Assembly: GCA_951812755.1 (NCBI GenBank)
Contig: OX638329.1
Span: forward strand, 2,155,339 to 2,219,338
DNA: 64,000 bases
Source of the DNA: an uncultured Latescibacterota bacterium
Lineage (GTDB): Bacteria > Latescibacterota > UBA2968
Reading direction: 5' to 3'
In this document: piece by piece, positions 29,301 to 37,617 of the stretch
Layout: every line of letters starts with the position of its first letter
Numbering within the stretch: position 1 is the first letter of the stretch
The notes under the pieces: model-generated
The model's input: the letters and a program-made list of their open reading frames with translations, nothing else
Told to the model about the DNA's origin: nothing
Databases searched by the model: none
Translations under genes and position numbers: made by a program

Positions 29301-30545
29301 TTACGGATCAATCGTCTTGACAACCGCAACAGGTGTATCGTGCGCGAGGTTATAATGCCCAGATACGATCACGGAATCTCCTTCTTGAACACCCTTTAAG
29401 ATCTCCGTATAGATCTCATTTTTTAGATCGCTCGCGATGTATCGCCATTTTGCCAATCCATTTTCGACAACAAAAACGACATCTCTCTCATCTCGGTTTA
29501 AGATGGCATCGGTTCTTACGACCAACCTGTGATTGTAAACGCGAGCCGCAATTTGAGCATTGGCAAACATGCCGGGTTTAAGCCTGAAATTGGGATTGTC
29601 GATTAAAATACGTACCTCACAAGTACCTGTTTCGGGATCGACCATAGAGCGAATTACATCGACTGTTCCCGTATAAACCGTATCGGGATACGCAACAAAA
29701 ATCACCTGAGCAGGTGATCCCACATTGATATGGCGCATCTCACTCTCTAACACGCGAGAGTTGACAACCACTTGATCTAAGTCAATCAGTCGCAGGACTT
29801 CCTCACCGTTTTTGATCCAACTTCCCGAAGAGAGCTTCAAATCCACAATATGCCCGTCAAAAGGGGCATAGAGCCTTGTTTGCTCAAGGGTTAATCTGGC
29901 GCGCTCTAAATTGGTCCAAGCAGTAATCAAACCCACTCGTCCAGCGGTCAACCAGAGTCGGTTGTATTTGGTCGATTTATCGGTAAGCCTTATATCCGTC
30001 TTTCGATTTTTTGTTTGCCCATCCACTTTTTTTAATTCTTCAGCCATAGAGGCCAAAAAGCGTTCTTCAGCCTGCCCTAAAATGTTTTCGCGCTCTGAAG
30101 AATCAAATCCCAGTTCAATGGCATATTGCGACAATTTTGACGTGTAGCGGTTTTGGGCATCGATGAATGCTTGCCTTTGTTCTTCTGAATTTAAGGCCAA
30201 TAAGAGCTGATCTTGTTCCACAAGCATATTTTCTCGAATTGGCAATTCAGTAATCTGTCCACCCTGTTGCGAGATCATCGACATTTCTTGCAATGCCTCA
30301 GTATAACCCGTCGCACGGACGTGTTGTATCAATTTTTGTTTTTTTGCGATTGCCACCTCAACCGGCACAGGTTCTATGTCTATCTGAACTTTGCGCGTTT
30401 CAACGGATGTCGCGACCAGTGTGCTTTCGTCTGCGCTCTGGGGAATCGCGGTGTTTTCAGCCTTGAGACCGAATTCAAGGAAATAGAGACCGATGCCAAA
30501 AGCTCCGACAATGAGCCATATCCATTTTTTGTTTTTTTGATTCAT
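29301..30545 (-). CDS. RND/HlyD-type periplasmic adaptor subunit
   Basis: This 414-residue membrane-fusion protein has an N-terminal membrane anchor (KWIWLIVGAFGIGLYFLEFG) and a coiled-coil hairpin between residues 100 and 190. Lipoyl-like halves include YAPFDGHIVDLKLSSGSWIKNGE, and the beta-barrel has FRLKPGMFANAQIAARVYNH. ATG 30545 is preferred over an upstream codon nine residues earlier because the hydrophobic anchor then begins at residue 8. It would bridge the RND permeases to an outer-membrane channel encoded elsewhere. Confidence 0.88.
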   Translation of the reverse strand: MNQKNKKWIWLIVGAFGIGLYFLEFGLKAENTAIPQSADESTLVATSVETRKVQIDIEPVPVEVAIAKKQKLIQHVRATGYTEALQEMSMISQQGGQITELPIRENMLVEQDQLLLALNSEEQRQAFIDAQNRYTSKLSQYAIELGFDSSERENILGQAEERFLASMAEELKKVDGQTKNRKTDIRLTDKSTKYNRLWLTAGRVGLITAWTNLERARLTLEQTRLYAPFDGHIVDLKLSSGSWIKNGEEVLRLIDLDQVVVNSRVLESEMRHINVGSPAQVIFVAYPDTVYTGTVDVIRSMVDPETGTCEVRILIDNPNFRLKPGMFANAQIAARVYNHRLVVRTDAILNRDERDVVFVVENGLAKWRYIASDLKNEIYTEILKGVQEGDSVIVSGHYNLAHDTPVAVVKTIDP

Positions 30546-30674
30546 AATTTTGAGTCCATTACCCACCATCAAGAGATGTCAAAATAGTTGGTTTCAGACA
30601 ATATCAAGCAAAAAATCCCTTGAAACAAGGGATTTAATACAGCATTAATCTTTTGCTAATATCGAAATCAGACA

Positions 30675-32450
30675 TCAATTTTCCAATAGGGCGAGACGTT
30701 CAGGGGATTTTGCCTCTCCCAATTCACGGTTTGGCTTATCGACGCTATGCTGGTCTTGAAACAGCCGCCAGCAAACGCCGCGTTTTTGCATCAGTTCCTC
30801 AGGGGTTCCCTGTTCTGCGATTTTGCCATCTGACAGGCAAATCACTTCCTCGACCTTTTGTATCGTGGACCAGCGATGGCTGACCACGAGAATCGTCTTG
30901 TCTCGATAATGTGAACGCAACAAGTCATATATAACGCCTTCGCTCTCGGAATCGAGTGCTGAGGTCGCCTCATCGAGCAGTAGAATATCACCCTTTTTTA
31001 GCAATAAACGGGCAAGTGCGATGCGTTGCTGTTGACCGCCAGATATTTTCGTTCCCTGGTCACCAACAGGAGTATCCAGGCTGAGATTTTCAAAACTCAT
31101 AGCATTGAAAACACTTTCAACCGACTCAGCACTAATTTCCGAATTGCCATAAGAAATATTGGTCCGGATGCTGTCGTGGTAGAGCAAGGGTGCTTGTGTG
31201 CCATAAGCTATATGGTTTCTCAGGTCATGTATATCCATGTCCTGAATATTAACACCGTCAATGGCGACACGGCCATTCTGTGGCTGGACAAATCCACACA
31301 GCAAATGGAGCAATGTCGTTTTACCACATCCGCTTGGTCCGATCAATGCGTAAGACTTTCCTTTCACTAATTCCAGATTCAAATTCTCAACAATTTTTTC
31401 CTTTTCATAAGCGTAGTGAACATCCTCAAACCGAATGCGATTTTGAAGCGCAAAGGGCTGGGCCTGGGGATTAGACTTTGAAGATGCCGCGGGAATTTCC
31501 ATCAGGTCTAATATGCGACGCATGGAAACGGTGGTTCGTACATAGTTGACGTACAGGCCGTTTAAGCTCTGAATCGGCGAAAATATGCGGGAAAAATACT
31601 GGAGAAAGGCAAAAAGACTCCCCAAACTCATGGTGCCCATTATAACTTGATACCCCCCAATGAGTAAGATCGACGCAGGGACCGCGGCGCGAACTCCGCC
31701 AGATATCGTACCCATGGAAGCAGAATAAAAGACATTTCTCAAATTTAGGCCCATCAGTGTAGATAGCCTCTTGTCTAAGATATTCTTTTCAATCCCATAT
31801 CCATTGTGAGACTGAATCAGTAAAACGCGGCTCAATCGCTCGACAAAGAAACTGAGCAACTCAGACCGCTCCTTTTGGCGTTCTTCTGTGACATTTTTAA
31901 TTTTGGGACGAAAGTAAATCAGGTTGGCAATAAAGATAGGGGCTGCAATCAAACACAGGAGGAAGAGTTTGACATTCAAATAGGCCATAATTGTCGATAG
32001 CCCCAATAGCATCAGGCAACTGTGTAAAAAATTGAATGCACTTGAGGTTAGAAAGTTTTTGATGATACTGATGTCGTTGTTGATCCTGTGTACCAGATCA
32101 CCCGTCTTTGTTTTTTGATGAAATTCAAAAGGGACATAGAGGAGGTGTTCAAAAATTGTACTCCGCATGTCATTGACGACCCGGTTATTGATCCAGTTAT
32201 ACACATAGTACGATACAAACGACAGGATCAAATTGAGACCCGTGATCCCCAGCAATATGCCGACCAGCGTCACCAAATACTCATAATCTTGTGTTGGCAG
32301 TGCTTCATCAACAATAATTTTAAAAACATAAGGGAACACAAGCGATGTTGCGATCCCTACCAGCATAAAGGCGAGGACAATCAGGCCATAAGGCCAGTAG
32401 GGAATGACAAATTTCAAAAAGAATGCGATCATGTCTTTGTTTTTTTTCAT
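30675..32450 (-). CDS. ABC exporter, fused permease and ATPase
   Basis: This 591-residue half-transporter has six N-terminal TM segments starting at residue 9 and an ATPase domain with Walker A GPSGCGKTTLL, Q-loop CGFVQPQNG, signature ISGGQQQRIALARLLL, Walker B DILLLDEATSALDSESEG and H-loop VVSHRWSTIQ. It dimerises to export lipids, drugs or peptides. There is no C39 peptidase domain at the N-terminus, so leader removal, if it exports a peptide, must happen elsewhere. It lies between a thiol-redox gene set and the RND operon, consistent with a role in secretion. Confidence 0.92.
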   Translation of the reverse strand: MKKNKDMIAFFLKFVIPYWPYGLIVLAFMLVGIATSLVFPYVFKIIVDEALPTQDYEYLVTLVGILLGITGLNLILSFVSYYVYNWINNRVVNDMRSTIFEHLLYVPFEFHQKTKTGDLVHRINNDISIIKNFLTSSAFNFLHSCLMLLGLSTIMAYLNVKLFLLCLIAAPIFIANLIYFRPKIKNVTEERQKERSELLSFFVERLSRVLLIQSHNGYGIEKNILDKRLSTLMGLNLRNVFYSASMGTISGGVRAAVPASILLIGGYQVIMGTMSLGSLFAFLQYFSRIFSPIQSLNGLYVNYVRTTVSMRRILDLMEIPAASSKSNPQAQPFALQNRIRFEDVHYAYEKEKIVENLNLELVKGKSYALIGPSGCGKTTLLHLLCGFVQPQNGRVAIDGVNIQDMDIHDLRNHIAYGTQAPLLYHDSIRTNISYGNSEISAESVESVFNAMSFENLSLDTPVGDQGTKISGGQQQRIALARLLLKKGDILLLDEATSALDSESEGVIYDLLRSHYRDKTILVVSHRWSTIQKVEEVICLSDGKIAEQGTPEELMQKRGVCWRLFQDQHSVDKPNRELGEAKSPERLALLEN

Positions 32451-32566
32451 TCTTGCTTTCCACCAAATGTTGAGAATGAGTAATTATCCAGCCACAAAAG
32501 GCACAAGCGGGGTACAACTGGCAATAGCCAGTTCCAAATCACAAAAGGAAGCTATGATCATTGCAC

Positions 32567-33055
32567 CTAATCGTGAAAGGATGCTGTAGGAGCGGCATCC
32601 CTGCCGCGATCACTTAGACTCTGCCAATACTCATCGAGAGAAAATGGAATCTTCTGTTTCCAAAAGAGCACCAGAGCAAACGAGAGCAGCAACACATCCT
32701 GCAATAAAACCCATTCCATAGAAGCGCGTTCAGTGCCAAAGCCAAAGCATCCGCAGGACATATTTACGCCCTGATAAATTTTAGTGCCTAATGCACTGGC
32801 AAAGGCAATAAGCAGTCCCGAAGCGATGAGCGTGCTCGCGTGCGTCCAAAATCCCACGATCAAACACAGGCCGATGACGCATTCGAGATAGGGCACCAAT
32901 ATTGTGACGGGAAGAATCAGAAACTCGGGCAGCAGATTATACGCCCGCACGGCATAAGAGAATAACTCGAGGTCCGGTATTTTAACGACGCCAGCCCATA
33001 AAAATACGCCTCCCAAAATGAGGCGCATCATGACTTGTATGAAAGAGAAGAACAT
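32567..33055 (-). CDS. MauE/DoxX-like redox-associated membrane protein
   Basis: This 162-residue membrane protein has four hydrophobic segments, with GGVFLWAGVVKI in the first and a C-G-C motif in NMSCGCFGFGTE between the third and fourth. That matches the MauE/DoxX group linked to periplasmic disulfide chemistry. Its ATG shares one base with the rhodanese stop (TAATG). The last residues (DRGRDAAPTAS) are encoded by a REP-like palindrome at 32584-32612, so the tail may be a late addition. Confidence 0.82.
   Translation of the reverse strand: MFFSFIQVMMRLILGGVFLWAGVVKIPDLELFSYAVRAYNLLPEFLILPVTILVPYLECVIGLCLIVGFWTHASTLIASGLLIAFASALGTKIYQGVNMSCGCFGFGTERASMEWVLLQDVLLLSFALVLFWKQKIPFSLDEYWQSLSDRGRDAAPTASFHD
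32584..32612. repeat. REP-like palindrome inside a coding tail
   Basis: TGTAGGAGCGGCATCCC followed by TGCCGCGATCA is typical of short bacterial palindromes, and the core GCGGCA/TGCCGC is self-complementary. It overlaps the 3' end of the MauE-like gene and is related to the GGATCGCGGC repeats of this window. Confidence 0.6.
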
Positions 33056-33501
33056 TACTGATCTTTCTCAACTGCAATGGGAAACTTCGCTTTCTCCCAG
33101 GCGGGAAAGCCTTCTATGAATACGTACACGTTTCTATGATCGCCCAGGTAGTCTTTTGTCCATTCTGCAATTTTCAAACTGCTCTGACAAGTCGCTCCAG
33201 AGCAATACACAATCATGGTGGCACTTAGTGGGATATTTAACAAAACAATTTTCTGTTTTTCAAAATTTGAGATAGACAGATTGATGGCTCCCGGTATGTG
33301 ACCTATAGCGTATTCCCGATGAGACCGCGCATCGAGAAATACCACGCCCTGTTGGTCAAAAAACCATCTTGCTGCTTGTAGGGAAATGGGCGGAATATCT
33401 TTGGAATGAAACAGGTGATCCGTATTCTGAAAGCTGAGGCTTCCAATACTGAGGAGAGACGAAAAGGCGACCAATATGCCCATTTTTAGGAAATTACGCA
33501 T
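33055..33501 (-). CDS. Secreted rhodanese-like protein
   Basis: This 148-residue protein has an N-terminal signal or anchor (FLKMGILVAFSSLLSIGSLS) and a rhodanese domain. FLDARSHREYAIGHIPGAINLS precedes the active-site loop YCSGATCQSS with a Cys at the catalytic position. ATG 33501 with AAAGGG upstream is preferred to a TTG that overlaps the preceding stop. It probably handles sulfane sulfur or acts as a periplasmic thiol carrier with the neighbouring thioredoxin-like and MauE proteins. Confidence 0.85.
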   Translation of the reverse strand: MRNFLKMGILVAFSSLLSIGSLSFQNTDHLFHSKDIPPISLQAARWFFDQQGVVFLDARSHREYAIGHIPGAINLSISNFEKQKIVLLNIPLSATMIVYCSGATCQSSLKIAEWTKDYLGDHRNVYVFIEGFPAWEKAKFPIAVEKDQ

Positions 33502-33539
33502 AGTCCCTTTTGGTGTCTTCTTTGGATTTGCATAGTATT

Positions 33540-34238
33540 TCAAGATTCATCATAGTCCAGATTTACCATCTTGCCTTTGAGCTTGAGCCAGGCCGCCACT
33601 TTTTTCTTAAAACTTTCTGGCCCAACGCGATCGCCAACCATTCCGAGGTGTGCGTATATAATTTTGCGCGTTCGTTTTTCATAAAAGAGCAAGGTCGGTG
33701 TATGTATAATATTCAGATGCTCGAATAGCGAAGGCTCATTTTCGTCGTGATAAATAGGCTGTTTCCACAGACCGCCAAGTTCTCTTTTAATTTTTTCTTG
33801 CGTCGTCTGTGGGGTAATTTTGGCTATGGCGACCACATCGAGATGTTCTGAATTGTGGGTGTAAAACTTTTGCCATAAGTCCAACTCGGTCTCCAAACAG
33901 GATGAACAATCATTTTTCGTAAAAAGAATCGCAACAGCGTAATCCGTTTTTTCCTGGGGATTTCTTCCGGCTGTTGAATCGCGGGTCACGATTTTTAAAG
34001 CAGTTTCTGACAATTTCATCGTTTCCAGCGTTCTGTGGTGCATGCCCAGATTCTTAACATAATTATACCTTTCTACAATAGGTGAATACTCTGTAAGCAA
34101 TGCCTTGCTTTTGCGATATTCGACAAACAAGATAACTGTCATGATTGCCCAGCCCACGAGAATCAGGCTTCCCAAACTGATCATTATCTTTTTGGGTATC
34201 GGCAATTTTAAGGGGCTGTAATTTGTGGTTTTGTCCAT
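33540..34238 (-). CDS. Membrane-anchored thioredoxin-like protein
   Basis: This 232-residue protein has a TM anchor at residues 18-37 (ISLGSLILVGWAIMTVILFV). A thioredoxin-like fold follows with active site DCSSC and the cis-Pro region HTPTLLFYE. It is probably periplasmic and reduces or isomerises disulfides. ATG 34238 has AAAGAG upstream; the longer in-frame extension lacks support. It lies in a tight run with rhodanese and MauE genes and just downstream of a Cys-rich peptide locus, which suggests it works on the peptide's cysteines (inference). Confidence 0.83.
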   Translation of the reverse strand: MDKTTNYSPLKLPIPKKIMISLGSLILVGWAIMTVILFVEYRKSKALLTEYSPIVERYNYVKNLGMHHRTLETMKLSETALKIVTRDSTAGRNPQEKTDYAVAILFTKNDCSSCLETELDLWQKFYTHNSEHLDVVAIAKITPQTTQEKIKRELGGLWKQPIYHDENEPSLFEHLNIIHTPTLLFYEKRTRKIIYAHLGMVGDRVGPESFKKKVAAWLKLKGKMVNLDYDES

Positions 34239-34309
34239 AAATCGCTCTTTCAAAATAGATTCAAACTGAAGTTCTATCGTAATGTCCAATATATCGCAAC
34301 GATTCCTGA

Positions 34310-34400
34310 ATCTATGGTCTTGTGGTTGCTGAGACAAACCTTATGAATATCATTTTCTGCCACACATATCTATTTTGTACACTCAAATGTATTTTTATTG
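34310..34400 (-). repeat. Decayed duplicate of regulator 3' end, copy B
   Basis: ACAAACCTTATGAATATCAT, then TTCTGCCACACATATCTATT and TTGTACACTCAAA, matches 36706-36764 with only scattered differences. The match covers the last codons and stop of the AraC-type gene plus its 3' flank. Confidence 0.75.
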
Positions 34401-34576
34401 CTCCAATGCAGGAACCGACAAGGTCGATTTCGTCTCGACGTGTGCGGGAGGATGCTTCCCGTTTTATACTTTAACGGGATGACGTCTTTACTGACGTTGT
34501 ACGTGTGCAGGCGTGACATTAGATTTGGATTGAGAAGCTTAAATCCTGTGTGCCTGAATGTTGGTATGAATATTAA

Positions 34577-34613
34577 AACAGGACAACACACGATAGAAGT
34601 GCATTGTCCTGTT
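34577..34613 (-). terminator. Hairpin, possible terminator (copy B)
   Basis: AACAGGACAACACAC pairs with GTGCATTGTCCTGTT, a 15-base arm stem with two mismatches. The same hairpin follows the Cys-rich peptide gene at 36223-36259. It lacks a long T-run, so it may be an mRNA-stabilising or attenuator structure. Confidence 0.55.
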
Positions 34614-34892
34614 GGCTAATTCTAAATAATATGTAACAGCCTGCGAGATTGCTTGACATCTCAATCAAGCGCAACCAATCATTTTATTTTTTGAGTCATC
34701 CATTATTCTCTAGACTATCCTCTTATTGTCAGAATCTGGATGTTCAGGATGCCTTTATTCCCCTTATCCTACAATCCCCACATTCTTCCAAACCTACCGA
34801 GCCTTATCCTGCTTATCCGCTCATCTTGTCCATCACTGGACAGAGCCACTCCAGTGCAGGCTCTGATTCAGACGGTTTTTGGATTCGAGATC

Positions 34893-36092
34893 CTATTTCC
34901 TTGAGCTTTCTTCCACAAGGCGATACTTCCCAATAACGTAGTTATCAGGCGCATCGTTTTCGATACAATAGATCGCACCAGCAGAATCCATATCCATTCT
35001 GACATACGTTGGCTGTTCTTCGCGGTCCGGAAATCGCATATCGGATAGGATATTTTGTCCTGAATCATAGTCAAAGAGATTTAAGAAATAGGAGCGTTCC
35101 GGTGGTCCTCCTCGAAGTGTTACTTGTTGCTGTAAAACGAGCAAGATTGAATGCGCTTCGTCAAATAGGACATCCGATATAGAAGTTTCTACACGGGGAT
35201 TTTTCCGAAGTTTCCTAATCCTATCCCGAATGCTTGCAGCGGTTGGTCTTTGCTGTTGACCAATATTCCCTTTTTTTTCTCTAAATTTGGGTTTGGTAAG
35301 AGCCGTTCTCACATCAATGGTTTTCTTGATGGCTTGACGACCCTGATAGGCAACCACAATAGGCGTATTTCCTCTCCAAAGATATGTTATGTTAGGAATA
35401 GCAACACGGAATTGGGCAAACGAAAACTCGTACTCGCGCAACAGTCTTTCAAGTTTATCACCCACGACCTCTTGATTGTACGGTGCAAAATAAGAAAGCA
35501 CATTGCCAAGCGTGTCAAACTCACATATTGTCCAAGGATAACTATTTTCTTGTATTTGTTTTTTTGGTGCTTCAGATGATTTATGGCAAAGCAACAGGGT
35601 CCTATCCGACGTAATGCTTATAGAGTTTCCCGAAGGAGCGGACGCTTTGGTGTGGGCTCCATAGGAGTTTAAAAAGGCACCTGAACTATCAAACAGTGTA
35701 ATGCGACGTCTGGCTTGGTCAAAACACGCAATTAAACCATCTCTTACATCCATGGTATATAACTGACGAAACTCACCCGGTCCGCCGCCCTGTCGTCCAA
35801 TGATGCGAATGAATTGGCCTTCTGACGTAAAGACCATGATTCTTTTTTGACTGGTATCCATCAGATAAATACGATCCTGGTCAATGCGAAGGCTTTTGTT
35901 CACGCCAATAGGCACATCAGGATCTTCAACGAGTAGAATTTCTGAGATCTTTTGTAGCGCGAATTTCTTGTCCTGATTAGATGGCTTCGTTTGAATGTCG
36001 GCTTTAGGCACCTCGGCCACAGCAGGGGCTTGCTCAGACTGACAGCCCACCGCCAACGCACAGATCAAAACACAGACTGTCCATTTTGTCAT
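34893..36092 (-). CDS. 6-bladed beta-propeller lipoprotein
   Basis: This 399-residue protein has a lipoprotein signal (TKWTVCVLICALAVGC) with lipobox LAVGC, so it would be anchored to a membrane. Propeller-blade motifs follow: DRIYLMDTSQKRIMVFTSEG, then GQFIRIIGRQGGGPGEF and RRRITLFDSSGAF. GGAG upstream favours ATG 36092. Similar 6-bladed propeller lipoproteins sit beside Cys-rich small peptides, thiol-redox genes and ABC exporters in Bacteroidetes. Here too it lies between a Cys-rich peptide gene and such genes. Its role could be peptide binding or immunity. Confidence 0.82.
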   Translation of the reverse strand: MTKWTVCVLICALAVGCQSEQAPAVAEVPKADIQTKPSNQDKKFALQKISEILLVEDPDVPIGVNKSLRIDQDRIYLMDTSQKRIMVFTSEGQFIRIIGRQGGGPGEFRQLYTMDVRDGLIACFDQARRRITLFDSSGAFLNSYGAHTKASAPSGNSISITSDRTLLLCHKSSEAPKKQIQENSYPWTICEFDTLGNVLSYFAPYNQEVVGDKLERLLREYEFSFAQFRVAIPNITYLWRGNTPIVVAYQGRQAIKKTIDVRTALTKPKFREKKGNIGQQQRPTAASIRDRIRKLRKNPRVETSISDVLFDEAHSILLVLQQQVTLRGGPPERSYFLNLFDYDSGQNILSDMRFPDREEQPTYVRMDMDSAGAIYCIENDAPDNYVIGKYRLVEESSRK

Positions 36093-36222
36093 TTTACGCT
36101 CCATTATGAAATTTCTCGTGAGCCTTTGTAGTAAGGAATACAAGTATTGCAATATTGCCTCAAAATAACGAATAATCAACCAAAATATAGCGGGAGGGGA
36201 TCGCCATCGATGATTAATATTG

Positions 36223-36259
36223 AACAGGACAACACACTTTTTGAATGCGTTGTCCTGTT
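36223..36259 (-). terminator. Hairpin after the Cys-rich peptide gene (copy A)
   Basis: AACAGGACAACAC and GCGTTGTCCTGTT form a 13-base-arm stem with one mismatch around an 11-base loop. It lies 60 bases after the peptide stop and before the propeller gene, and is near-identical to the hairpin at 34577-34613. It could dampen read-through so that the peptide is made in excess. Confidence 0.6.
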
Positions 36260-36318
36260 GTCTAATTCCAATGAATGGTATTCCGTGAAGTTGATTCAGC
36301 AATTTCCACTATGAATCA

Positions 36319-36546
36319 CTAACACCATTGGTCAGTGCCATCAGACTCCAAGAGACAATCTCCTGCTCCGTGTTCGTGCCAACAATCGCTATTATCATGG
36401 CAATAGGCATCAGTAGTCCAATGAGAAGACCACCTGGGATTACCATAAAGGTCATCATCTTCACTTTGCGCATCCGGAGCTTCATAATCATACGCGAGAA
36501 CAGCATTTGCAGCTTCGCGTTGGGGTTTGTGCAACGTGATCTTCAT
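36319..36546 (-). CDS. Small Cys-rich peptide, candidate natural-product precursor
   Basis: This 75-residue peptide has an excellent ribosome site (AAAAGGAGA) before ATG 36546. The N-terminal half is leader-like (MKITLHKPQREAANAVLAYD) and then acidic (SEDDDLYGN). The C-terminal half is rich in Cys, His, Trp and Asp, with Cys at 49, 55, 64 and the very last residue 75 (YCHDNSDCWHEHGAGDC, then a tail ending QWC). No signal peptide is seen. It is flanked by an AraC-type regulator and by redox and export genes, with a subtilase one gene further upstream. A disulfide- or otherwise modified secreted peptide is the best guess; a small metal-binding protein is the alternative. Confidence 0.75.
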   Translation of the reverse strand: MKITLHKPQREAANAVLAYDYEAPDAQSEDDDLYGNPRWSSHWTTDAYCHDNSDCWHEHGAGDCLLESDGTDQWC

Positions 36547-36651
36547 CTGAGATCTCCTTTTATTGTGTTTCAAGAACCCACGTGGATGGCGGCTGTATAG
36601 TCAGCAAAATGCCTTGACTAAACAATCACGCAGTTCCTTGTGATTAACAAC

Positions 36652-36672
36652 CTCGATGCACTCTGCATCGTA
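36652..36672. promoter_or_regulatory. Short perfect palindrome upstream of the peptide gene
   Basis: CGATGCA and TGCATCG are separated by CTC, a compact inverted repeat about 110 bases before the Cys-rich peptide start. It could be an operator for the adjacent AraC-type regulator, or a hairpin ending that regulator's transcript. No T-run follows it. Confidence 0.4.
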
Positions 36673-36705
36673 ACTTGATCTAAAGATATGGCCTTGTGAT
36701 TGCGA

Positions 36706-36764
36706 CGACAAACCTTACGAGTATCATTTTCTGCCACCCGTATCTATTTTGCACACTTAAACAC
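36706..36764 (-). repeat. Regulator 3' end and flank, copy A of the duplicate
   Basis: ACAAACCTTACGAGTATCAT followed by TTCTGCCACCCGTATCTATT is the intact counterpart of the segment at 34310-34400. It spans the stop codon of the AraC-type gene. Confidence 0.75.
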
Positions 36765-37598
36765 ATCTTTTGCTGCAAAACCGGTCACAGAGCTGTTGTC
36801 GTATCGGAAGATTCTCTTTTGTAATGAATTGGGGCGCATCAGGTGTTGAGAGGAATTTAATTTCATAGAATGATCAGACAAATTGTATGCCAACCAATCT
36901 GTCTTTTCTAAGGATTTTCGATACTGATCTGGAGACATATTTGTAAACTTAAAAAAGACTCTGATCAGGTGGTTGCTGTTTGTAAATCCACATTTGTCGG
37001 CAATTTCGTAAACCCGGTCTTTGGTGTCGGCAAGATGGCGTTTGGCTTCTTCCACACGATAAAAGGATAAATACTTGTGAAAGGACATCCCGATATGTTC
37101 GCGGAACAACCGCGTCGCATAGCTCGATGAAATCCCGAAATGATCGCACAATGTGCTCAATTTCAAGGATGGGTTTGTGAACTGGTCTCTCAAAAAACCA
37201 TCTAATTTTGAAGCCCAAACAGAGTGGGATTTTCTTCTTAAACCTGTGATCATCTGGAGTTTCTCTAAAAAGAACGAAATATTTTCTCCGTTTAGAGTAT
37301 AGTAATCAGCCCCCAAATACATGGCGTCAACAGCCAGAGTCGTATTATCCTCGCCCCAAATAATCAGTTTCGATCTCTTCGCTAATTTCCTGATCTGAGC
37401 GACTTGCCCAATACTATCGAGTAAATCCGTTGAAATACAGAGGACCGAGGGTCTCATTTCCTTCAAACAATCCCAAAGCCTGTTCTTGTTATCTATGAGT
37501 TCGATTATTTCGGCTTCAAAATTTTTCTCAATTGCAGAACGCATTTCTGATAGAAAAACAGAATCGGCACAGGCCAGAACGATTGATTGACGTGGCAT
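36744..37598 (-). CDS. AraC-family regulator with a degenerate receiver-like N-terminus
   Basis: This 284-residue protein has an N-terminal alpha/beta region like a response-regulator receiver, but without the acidic pair (ACADS) and with no clear phospho-Asp (CISTDLLDS). The AraC DNA-binding domain (residues 130-230) has two helix-turn-helix units: SLKLSTLCDHFGISSSYATR and YEIADKCGFTNSNHLIRVF. The C-terminal 50 residues are unusual and unassigned. It lies between the subtilase fusion and the Cys-rich peptide gene, whose promoter it probably controls. It is a paralogue of the regulator at 42250. Confidence 0.82.
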   Translation of the reverse strand: MPRQSIVLACADSVFLSEMRSAIEKNFEAEIIELIDNKNRLWDCLKEMRPSVLCISTDLLDSIGQVAQIRKLAKRSKLIIWGEDNTTLAVDAMYLGADYYTLNGENISFFLEKLQMITGLRRKSHSVWASKLDGFLRDQFTNPSLKLSTLCDHFGISSSYATRLFREHIGMSFHKYLSFYRVEEAKRHLADTKDRVYEIADKCGFTNSNHLIRVFFKFTNMSPDQYRKSLEKTDWLAYNLSDHSMKLNSSQHLMRPNSLQKRIFRYDNSSVTGFAAKDVFKCAK

Positions 37599-37617
37599 TC
37601 ATCCCTCCCCAATGCTG

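Larger units (their letters stand above)
34239..34892. other. 654-base gene-free region with decayed duplicate sequence
   Basis: It holds a segment (34310-34400) closely matching the 3' end and flank of the AraC-type gene at 36744, and a hairpin (34577-34613) matching one at 36223-36259. On the - strand the segment near 34370-34400 still encodes a tail NTFECTK and stop, comparable to DVFKCAK and stop in the intact gene. The rest (34640-34892) is C/T-rich and shows no gene. It looks like the remnant of a duplicated regulator/peptide unit. Confidence 0.55.

Noticed and set aside
34370-34591. 73-codon - strand frame in the decayed region, with Cys near its end
   Set aside because: Its tail is a relic of the duplicated regulator 3' end and it has no ribosome site; it is not a second precursor peptide.
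34649-34936. 95-codon + strand frame in the 34 kb gap
   Set aside because: No ribosome site, C/T-biased composition and overlap with the 3' end of the propeller gene; no recognisable domain.
36328-36600. 90-codon + strand frame antisense to the Cys-rich peptide
   Set aside because: The - strand frame has the strong ribosome site and operon context; the + frame is a shadow.
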